A stretch of 11,356 nt of DNA from Bacteroidales bacterium (GTDB taxonomy: Bacteria > Bacteroidota > Bacteroidia > Bacteroidales > UBA932), in NCBI GenBank assembly GCA_013335275.1, contig JAAXVX010000018.1, positions 1 to 11,356 on the forward strand, read 5' to 3'. The first letter of the stretch is position 1; the number at the start of each line of letters is the position of its first letter. This document shows, in pieces, positions 1 through 5,847 of the stretch. Both the position numbers and the translations under genes were made by a program. A model generated the notes under the pieces. It was not told the origin of the DNA, ran no database searches, and was given only the letters and a program-made list of their open reading frames with translations.

Positions 1-310
1 TGAACAATATTTTGATTTATATTATATCCCAGTTTAAATTCTACAGTAAATCTGTCGTGTTTTTTCGCCTTTATGCCAATCATACGCTCTAATTTATCAT
101 AAAGTTAAAAATTTTGATGGGATAATAAATAATATTATCATAATTAACACATAAATAGACATAAAAACAAAATCGTTACACCATGTAACAAAATAGTTAC
201 GGGAAATATTGGGGTCTTAAAGCGTTCAATAGATTAAATTTTATTAAAGGAAGTATTTATGTCTGTATTTTCTGCTATATTTACATTAATAAACTGGAAT
301 AGTTGAGATT
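1..310. other. AT-rich intergenic region upstream of the signalling/nucleotide-sugar operon
   Basis: No convincing protein-coding gene is visible on either strand in the first 310 bases; all frames are short. The stretch is strongly AT-rich and leads into the rightward operon, so it probably holds that operon's promoter. I looked for the Bacteroidota type (TTTG about 20 bases before TAnnTTTG) and for a sigma-54 type (GG-N10-GC) and found no clean match to either. It contains a perfect inverted repeat at 175-189 with an extra half-site at 196-200, listed separately, and a 15-codon open frame at 259-306 that is probably not a gene. Gene content to the left of base 1 is unknown. Confidence 0.6.
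175..200. promoter_or_regulatory. Inverted repeat GTTACA-CCA-TGTAAC plus a third GTTAC half-site; candidate operator
   Basis: Seen directly: GTTACA (175-180), a 3-base spacer, and TGTAAC (184-189) form a perfect dyad, and a further GTTAC lies at 196-200, 21 bases from the start of the first half-site, about two helical turns. Spacing on one face of the helix and symmetric half-sites are typical of binding sites for dimeric regulators. The site lies about 120-145 bases upstream of the first gene of the rightward operon, a suitable place for an operator or for an enhancer-like activator site. The bound protein is unknown. In sequence this AT-rich a short palindrome can arise by chance, so the assignment is tentative. 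Confidence 0.35.
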
Positions 311-319
311 TTGCATAGT

Positions 320-694
320 ATGGATACAGAAGAAAAGATAAAAATTTTATATGCCGAAGACAACGACAGCAACTACATTCTGGCGAAAGCAATGTTAAAG
401 GGTGTCTACGATATTTATCGTGCCGGCAATGGAGCTGAGGCTCTTGATTTGTACGAAGAAATTAAACCGGATATTATTCTTATGGATATGAAAATGCCGG
501 TAATGGATGGGTTGGAAGCAACGAGAAAGCTTCGTGAAAAAGGAGTGACAATTCCAATTATTGCCCTTACTGCCTTTGCTTATGATAACGACAGGAATGT
601 TGCCTTAAGTGCCGGGTGTACTGAGTATATCACAAAACCTTACAGGGCGGAAACTCTCAGAAAAACAATTTCCAAACTACTTAATCTCGAATAA
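320..694 (+). CDS. Single-domain (CheY-like) response regulator
   Basis: A receiver domain of 124 residues with no output domain; it would accept a phosphoryl group from a histidine kinase or Hpt protein in the cytoplasm and signal by protein contact or act as a phosphate sink. Counting from the ATG at 320, the acidic pair is E13/D14, the phospho-acceptor is D56 (in LMDMKMP), the switch Thr is T84 and the conserved Lys is K106 (in ITKP). An in-frame TTG at 311 would add three residues, but ATG is the likelier start. The sequence style (ALTA, AGCTEYITKPY) is that of receiver domains found at the C-terminus of hybrid kinases, so it may descend from one; a stop at 290-292 shows it is now free-standing. 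It is the first gene of a tight operon, 12 bases before the UDP-glucose dehydrogenase gene. Confidence 0.92.
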   Translation: MDTEEKIKILYAEDNDSNYILAKAMLKGVYDIYRAGNGAEALDLYEEIKPDIILMDMKMPVMDGLEATRKLREKGVTIPIIALTAFAYDNDRNVALSAGCTEYITKPYRAETLRKTISKLLNLE

Positions 695-706
695 CATTTC
701 ATAATT

Positions 707-2026
707 ATGAATATTGCAATTGTAGGAACAGGCTATGTAGGCTTAGTTACCGGGGCTTGTTTTGCCGAAATGGGGATAAATGTAATTTGCATTGACATTG
801 ACAAACGGAAAATAGATTTGCTCAACAAAGGAGAGATGCCCATATATGAGCCCGGTATTCAGGAACTTGTTGTAAAAAATGTAAAAGAGGGGAGACTCTC
901 TTTTTCTACTAATCTAAAGGATAATCTTGACAAAGTATCAATAGTTTTCAGTGCTGTGGGAACCCCTCCGGATGAGGACGGCAGTGCCGATCTTAAATAT
1001 GTCCTTGACGTTGCCAGAACAGTGGGCCAAAACATGAAAGATTATGTTTTGCTGGTTACTAAAAGTACAGTTCCTGTAGGTACTGCGCCTAAAGTAAGAG
1101 CAGCTATTCAGGAAGAACTTGATAAACGCGGAGTGTCTTTTGAATTTGATGTGGCTTCAAACCCTGAATTTCTCAAGGAGGGTGCCGCAATAAAAGATTT
1201 TATGTCTCCGGATCGTGTTGTTGTTGGGGTTGAAAGCGAAAGAGCCGCACTCCTGATGGAAAGATTGTACAAACCATTTGTGTTGAATGGTTTCCCGATT
1301 ATTTTTATGGATATAGCATCGGCAGAAATGTCAAAATATGCAGCAAATGCAATGCTTGCCACAAGAATAAGCTTTATGAATGAAATTGCAAGGCTGTGCG
1401 AAGTTACGGGTGCGAATGTGGAAATGGTGAGAAAGGGAATCGGTTCCGATAAGAGAATCGGGATGAGTTTCTTATATGCCGGCGCAGGATATGGAGGTTC
1501 TTGTTTTCCTAAAGACGTTAAAGCATTATTTCACACTGGTGAAGAATATGGCGTTCCTATGAAAATCGTTGAAGCTGTTGAGTCTGTTAATGAAGAACAG
1601 AAAGCGGTTGTTTACAAAAAACTGTTAAAAGCTTTCAATGGAAATATTTCCGGAAAGACTGTTGCAGTTTGGGGGCTCTCATTTAAACCGGACACCGATG
1701 ATATGCGGGAAGCACCATCTCTTGTCGTTATAGACAACCTCATAAAGGCCGGTGCAAAAGTGAAAGTTTTTGACCCTGTTGCAATGGAAGAAGCAAAAAT
1801 GAGAATTGGAGCGAAAGTTGAGTACTGCAATAGTATTTATGATGCTTCACAGGGAGCAGATGCAATCGCTCTTATGACAGAATGGAAGCAGTTCCGGCTG
1901 CCATCTTGGAGTAAAATCAAGCAGCTTATGAATGGTAATGTTATCATAGATGGCAGAAACATATATGATAATTCTGAACTTGTTTCGGAAGGTTTTATCC
2001 ATTATTCAATAGGAAAAAATTCCTGA
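707..2026 (+). CDS. ugd: UDP-glucose 6-dehydrogenase
   Basis: Oxidises UDP-glucose to UDP-glucuronate with two NAD+, in the cytoplasm. The 439-residue length is usual for the bacterial enzyme. Visible are the N-terminal Rossmann motif GTGYVGL (residues 7-13), the NPEFLKEG segment (152-159) with E155, K210 in the [11 protein letters not shown] helix of the central domain, the catalytic C266 in GGSCFPKD (263-270), and a C-terminal UDP-binding domain with the [17 protein letters not shown] stretch (322-338). All catalytic residues are in place. It starts 12 bases after the receiver gene and ends 2 bases before the UDP-glucuronate decarboxylase gene, which uses its product. Its position between signalling genes suggests that precursor supply for a surface glycan is expressed together with this relay. 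The identification is secure; use of the product for exopolysaccharide is inference. Confidence 0.97.
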   Translation: MNIAIVGTGYVGLVTGACFAEMGINVICIDIDKRKIDLLNKGEMPIYEPGIQELVVKNVKEGRLSFSTNLKDNLDKVSIVFSAVGTPPDEDGSADLKYVLDVARTVGQNMKDYVLLVTKSTVPVGTAPKVRAAIQEELDKRGVSFEFDVASNPEFLKEGAAIKDFMSPDRVVVGVESERAALLMERLYKPFVLNGFPIIFMDIASAEMSKYAANAMLATRISFMNEIARLCEVTGANVEMVRKGIGSDKRIGMSFLYAGAGYGGSCFPKDVKALFHTGEEYGVPMKIVEAVESVNEEQKAVVYKKLLKAFNGNISGKTVAVWGLSFKPDTDDMREAPSLVVIDNLIKAGAKVKVFDPVAMEEAKMRIGAKVEYCNSIYDASQGADAIALMTEWKQFRLPSWSKIKQLMNGNVIIDGRNIYDNSELVSEGFIHYSIGKNS

Positions 2027-2028
2027 CT

Positions 2029-2967
2029 ATGAAAAGAATACTTGTAACAGGCGGAGCGGGATTTATTGGTTCGCAATTATGTGACCGGCTGATTAAAGAG
2101 GGAAATGATGTCGTTTGTCTTGATAATTTTTTTACGGGATCAAAAGAAAATGTAATCCATCTGATTGGAAACCCTCATTTTGAACTTGTAAGGCACGATG
2201 TCACTCAGCCTTATTACGCAGAAGTGGATCAGATTTATAATCTTGCCTGCCCTGCTTCTCCAATTCATTACCAGTATAATCCCATAAAAACGGTCAAAAC
2301 CTCTGTTATGGGGGCAATAAACATGTTAGGCCTGGCAAAGAGGATAAATGCCAAAATCCTTCAGGCTTCCACCAGTGAAATTTATGGCGATCCGGCAATA
2401 CACCCTCAGCCGGAATCTTATTGGGGTAATGTAAATACAATTGGTTTCCGTTCTTGTTATGACGAAGGAAAGAGATGTGCAGAGACTCTCTTTATGGATT
2501 ACCACAGGCAGAATAATGTGAAAATAAAGATTATCAGGATTTTCAATACTTATGGTCCCAAAATGCATCCGCACGATGGCAGAGTTGTATCAAATTTTAT
2601 TGTTCAATCCCTTAAGGGAGATGATATTACACTTTATGGTGGAGGGCAGCAAACCAGAAGTTTTCAATATATAGACGATTTGCTTGAAGCAATGATAAGG
2701 GTAATGAACAATACAGATGATACCTTTATTGGCCCGGTTAATCTTGGAAACCCCAATGAATTTACCATTAAAGAGCTTGCAGATAAGATCATCGCTCTCA
2801 CCGGAACGAAATCAAAAATCGTATATAAAGACCTTCCTTCGGACGATCCCAAACAACGGCAACCTGATATAACTCTTGCAAAAAATATAATAAACTGGGA
2901 ACCTAAAGTTCAATTGGAAGACGGGTTGGTTAAAACAATCGAATATTTCAGGAACGTGCTAATTTAA
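2029..2967 (+). CDS. uxs: UDP-glucuronate decarboxylase (UDP-xylose synthase)
   Basis: An NAD+-dependent short-chain dehydrogenase/epimerase-family enzyme that decarboxylates UDP-glucuronate to UDP-xylose through a 4-keto intermediate. At 312 residues it matches the short, soluble bacterial form. Visible are the nucleotide-binding motif GGAGFIG (8-14), the family-typical [18 protein letters not shown] segment (74-91), the STSEIYGDP segment (114-122), the catalytic Y144-x3-K148 in RSCYDEGKR, and the [18 protein letters not shown] segment (173-190). The last two distinguish UDP-xylose synthases from plain epimerases. The gene begins 2 bases after the dehydrogenase stop, so translation is probably coupled, and the two enzymes form a two-step path from UDP-glucose to UDP-xylose. 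The glycosyltransferase that uses UDP-xylose is not in the window. Confidence 0.96.
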   Translation: MKRILVTGGAGFIGSQLCDRLIKEGNDVVCLDNFFTGSKENVIHLIGNPHFELVRHDVTQPYYAEVDQIYNLACPASPIHYQYNPIKTVKTSVMGAINMLGLAKRINAKILQASTSEIYGDPAIHPQPESYWGNVNTIGFRSCYDEGKRCAETLFMDYHRQNNVKIKIIRIFNTYGPKMHPHDGRVVSNFIVQSLKGDDITLYGGGQQTRSFQYIDDLLEAMIRVMNNTDDTFIGPVNLGNPNEFTIKELADKIIALTGTKSKIVYKDLPSDDPKQRQPDITLAKNIINWEPKVQLEDGLVKTIEYFRNVLI

Positions 2968-2969
2968 CG

Positions 2970-4097
2970 ATGGATATAAACAACGCGGACTTTACTGTAC
3001 TAATCGTTGACGATGTCGATGCCAATGTTTTATTACTAAAACTACTCCTTACAAAAGCGGGTTACAAGACGCTTACTGCCTATAACGGTAAGGATGCACT
3101 TGAGATAATCAAAAAAAACAGCCCCGACCTTGTTCTTTTAGACATCATGATGCCGGTAATGGATGGGCATGAGGTTGCAGCGCAACTCCGAGAGATGCCG
3201 GAAAGGAGAGACATGCCAATAATATTCCTGTCTGCTCTTAACTCTCCGGATGATATTGTTAAAGGGTTCAAATTCGGAGCAGCAGATTATGTATCAAAAC
3301 CATTCAATAAAGACGAGCTTTTAATACGTGTAAACCACCAGCTATCACTGGTTTCGGCAAAACGAATAATATCAAGACAAAACGATGAGCTGCAAAGAAC
3401 TATAATTGGCAGGGACAAACTATATTCTGTTATCGCACATGATTTGCGTTCTCCTATTGGTTCCATCCGGATGGTTATGAATGCTCTTGTTCTCAATATT
3501 CCAAAGGAGACTCTGGACGAAGATATGTACGAACTTCTAATAATGGGAAACAGGCTCACAGAAGAGAGTTTCGTCCTTTTGGATAACCTGCTGAAATGGA
3601 CAAAAAGCCAGACAGGCCGCCTGAACACTGTTTTTCAGGACAATGTAGAAATTCTTCCGCTCATAAGAGGAGAGGTGGAGCTTTCTGAAGTTGTGGCCGA
3701 ATTAAAAAATATCAGGATTAAACTTAATGGAGACACAAATGCAAAGGTGAGGATTGATCAGGATATGATAAAGACTGTCCTAAGAAACCTCGTGAGCAAT
3801 GCAATTAAGTTTAGCAATCCGGCATCGGAAGTGAATGTTAATATCACAGAAGATGAAGGGCAGATTTTAATTTCTGTCATGGACTCCGGAGAGGGTATTA
3901 GTCAGGAAAATCAGGATAAACTTTTTAAAGCCGATTCTCATTTTACCAGTTTTGGCACTGACAATGAAGAGGGCTCGGGACTTGGACTGCTTTTGTGCAA
4001 AGAGTTTGTTACAAGAAACGGCGGCAAAATATGGTTTGAGTCTAAAGAGGGTGAAGGCTCTACTTTTTACTTCAATATACCAACACTACCGAAATAA
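2970..4097 (+). CDS. Soluble receiver-histidine kinase (REC-HisKA-HATPase)
   Basis: A 375-residue cytoplasmic two-component protein with no membrane segment. The N-terminal receiver (about 5-125) has the acidic pair D14/D15, phospho-acceptor D58 in LLDIMMP and K110 in SKP. A short helical linker (about 126-150) leads to the dimerisation/phosphotransfer domain with H157 in AHDLRSP. The ATPase domain has the N-box NLVSNAIKFS (273-282), the G1 box DSGEGIS (305-311) and the G2 box GSGLGL (335-340). With the receiver in front, the kinase is probably controlled by phosphorylation of D58 by another kinase or Hpt protein, not by its own sensor domain. It starts 2 bases after the UDP-xylose synthase gene and is followed 12 bases later by an Hpt gene, as expected for a multi-step relay. 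All catalytic boxes look intact. Confidence 0.94.
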   Translation: MDINNADFTVLIVDDVDANVLLLKLLLTKAGYKTLTAYNGKDALEIIKKNSPDLVLLDIMMPVMDGHEVAAQLREMPERRDMPIIFLSALNSPDDIVKGFKFGAADYVSKPFNKDELLIRVNHQLSLVSAKRIISRQNDELQRTIIGRDKLYSVIAHDLRSPIGSIRMVMNALVLNIPKETLDEDMYELLIMGNRLTEESFVLLDNLLKWTKSQTGRLNTVFQDNVEILPLIRGEVELSEVVAELKNIRIKLNGDTNAKVRIDQDMIKTVLRNLVSNAIKFSNPASEVNVNITEDEGQILISVMDSGEGISQENQDKLFKADSHFTSFGTDNEEGSGLGLLLCKEFVTRNGGKIWFESKEGEGSTFYFNIPTLPK

Positions 4098-4109
4098 AAT
4101 TTTAATTAT

Positions 4110-4463
4110 ATGGATGAGTTAATAAACGGAAATAAAATTCCACTGCCCGATTTGACTTACTTAAAAGAGATGGCAGATGGTGATGAGACTTTCATCAGGG
4201 AGATTATAAAAATATTTTTAGAGGAAGGGCCGGTAATGCTCAGGTCAATGAAAGACTGTGCAGACTCAGGAGATCACGACCGGTTAAAATTAGTAACTCA
4301 CAAGCTCATTACTCAATTGACTTCGGTTGGTATTCTCACAGCTGTTCCGGATGTCAAGAGAATAAATAAGGGAAGCAGGGATATGGTTGATCTCAATGAA
4401 ACGGTTGACAGGATATTAAAGATTTCAAATGTTAGCATTGAACATTTAAAAACAATGATTTAG
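4110..4463 (+). CDS. Stand-alone Hpt phosphotransfer protein
   Basis: A 117-residue helical protein of the histidine phosphotransfer family, which shuttles phosphoryl groups between receiver domains in the cytoplasm. The start follows the family pattern (DLTYLKEMADGDETFIREIIKIF, residues 14-36), then comes the phospho-acceptor helix with H64 and K65 in THKL, and the small residues expected two turns later (TSVG, 71-74). H64 is the predicted phosphorylated residue. The gene lies between the receiver-kinase and the sigma-54 activator genes, so the likely chain is kinase to a receiver to this Hpt to the receiver of the downstream activator, or to the free receiver at 320-694. No Shine-Dalgarno site is visible; an AT-rich TTTAATTAT segment precedes the ATG. 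Family assignment is firm; the direction of flow is inference. Confidence 0.88.
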   Translation: MDELINGNKIPLPDLTYLKEMADGDETFIREIIKIFLEEGPVMLRSMKDCADSGDHDRLKLVTHKLITQLTSVGILTAVPDVKRINKGSRDMVDLNETVDRILKISNVSIEHLKTMI

Positions 4464-4487
4464 CTTTTTTACATTAAAATTTAATTT

Positions 4488-5846
4488 ATGGAAAAAATTT
4501 TAGTCATTGACGACGATAAAATGATCCGCAAGCTTTTTAGTCTTGCACTCACGAAAGCCGGGTACAATGTAATAGAAGCAGAAAGCGGTGACGCGGGTTT
4601 GCTTCTGGTCCATTCAGAGCGCCCGGACCTTGTAATTACCGATTATCAGATGCCCGGTAAAAACGGACTTGAAGTACTTGCAGAAATTCGCAAGCTGAGG
4701 CTAAAATTGCCTGTAATAATGCTTACCGCCTACGGGGATGTCGTGCTTACCATAAAGTCAATACAGCAGGGCGCATTTGAATATCTTGAAAAACCGGTTA
4801 ACCCCGAAACTCTTAAATCCACAGTAATAAAAGCACTCAGCTCTGTAAAAAGCAGCAATAGCCTCACGACTGTAATTCGTACCGATGCCTCTAGCGAGAG
4901 TATGCTCGAAGATAACATTCTGGTTGGCAGAACACCTCAGATGAAAGAGATTTTCAAAAATATTGGACTGATCTCTATGAACAAGGTGAATGTGCTGATT
5001 CAGGGTGAAACAGGTACCGGTAAGGAGTTAATAGCCAGATTGGTTCACTTTTCGGGTATTACACACAATAAACCATTGGTAGTTGTAAACTGCAGTGCTC
5101 TCACAGAAACTCTGCTCGAAAGCGAATTGTTCGGACACGTTAAAGGATCTTTTACCGATTCAATACGAGACAAAAAAGGGAAATTTGAACTTGCCGGAGA
5201 AGGCACCATCTTTTTGGACGAGATATCAGAAATATCATTAAATACTCAGGTTAAGTTACTTCGCGTAATACAGGAGCTGGAATTTGAAAAAGTAGGAGGG
5301 GAGCTGCCTATTCCAATGAAAGCAAGGATAATAGCGGCTACAAACCGCAATCTTGAAGAGCAGATAAAACTGGGTAAATTCAGGGAAGACCTATATTACA
5401 GGCTAAAGGTATTTACAATAAATCTTCCGCCTCTGCGTGAGCGCAAAGATGACATAAACGATCTGGTAATTCATTTTCTGTATAAGCTCAACAAACGGTT
5501 TAATAAAAATGTAACCAAAATAGGGGACGGTGTCATTGAAATGCTTCAGCAACACGATTGGCATGGAAATGTACGGGAACTAGAGAACACCCTGCTTCAG
5601 GCTATTGTTATGTCCAAAAATGATGTGCTCGAGAAAGAGAATATCATTCTCAACTATCGTATGGCCGAACCTGTTGCAAAGTATCCGGAGATGACAGAAT
5701 TCCGCACGCTGGAATCCTTGGAAAAACACCATATCAAGTGCATACTAGATGAAGTTAACTGGAACAAAGTGGAGGCTTCAAGAATTCTTGACATTACAAG
5801 ACCGACTCTTAACGCCAAGATAGAAAAATACAATCTTGTGCAGTAA
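4488..5846 (+). CDS. NtrC-family sigma-54-dependent response regulator
   Basis: A 452-residue enhancer-binding activator that uses ATP to open sigma-54 promoters. The receiver (3-118) has D8-D10, phospho-acceptor D52 in ITDYQMP, T80 and K102. The AAA+ domain (about 144-388) shows Walker A GETGTGKE (173-180), Walker B IFLDE (241-245), and the FREDLYYRL segment (298-306) with candidate arginine fingers R299 and R305. The sigma-54-contacting GAFTGA loop reads GSFTDS (220-225), a variant that keeps F222 and T223. A Fis-type helix-turn-helix lies at about 412-448 (WNKVEASRILDITRPTLNAK). It is the last gene of the operon and the probable output of the relay. Its target promoters are unknown; I found no convincing sigma-54 promoter in the window. 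The stop codon is one base from the stop of the convergent usher gene. Confidence 0.95.
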   Translation: MEKILVIDDDKMIRKLFSLALTKAGYNVIEAESGDAGLLLVHSERPDLVITDYQMPGKNGLEVLAEIRKLRLKLPVIMLTAYGDVVLTIKSIQQGAFEYLEKPVNPETLKSTVIKALSSVKSSNSLTTVIRTDASSESMLEDNILVGRTPQMKEIFKNIGLISMNKVNVLIQGETGTGKELIARLVHFSGITHNKPLVVVNCSALTETLLESELFGHVKGSFTDSIRDKKGKFELAGEGTIFLDEISEISLNTQVKLLRVIQELEFEKVGGELPIPMKARIIAATNRNLEEQIKLGKFREDLYYRLKVFTINLPPLRERKDDINDLVIHFLYKLNKRFNKNVTKIGDGVIEMLQQHDWHGNVRELENTLLQAIVMSKNDVLEKENIILNYRMAEPVAKYPEMTEFRTLESLEKHHIKCILDEVNWNKVEASRILDITRPTLNAKIEKYNLVQ

Positions 5847-5847
5847 T

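Noticed and set aside
1..100. Possible end of an upstream gene at the left edge
   Set aside because: All frames are short and AT-rich with no recognisable protein motif, so a partial gene cannot be supported.
209..224. TTGGGGTCTTAAAGCG as a possible sigma-54 promoter
   Set aside because: The spacing between GG and GC is 9 bases where 10 are needed when counted from the first GG pair, and the TTGC element is absent.
494..3167. Identical 18-base stretch at 494-511 and 3150-3167 as a repeat
   Set aside because: Both encode the conserved receiver motif MPVMDG in the same frame; the identity is short and explained by shared protein motif and codon preference.
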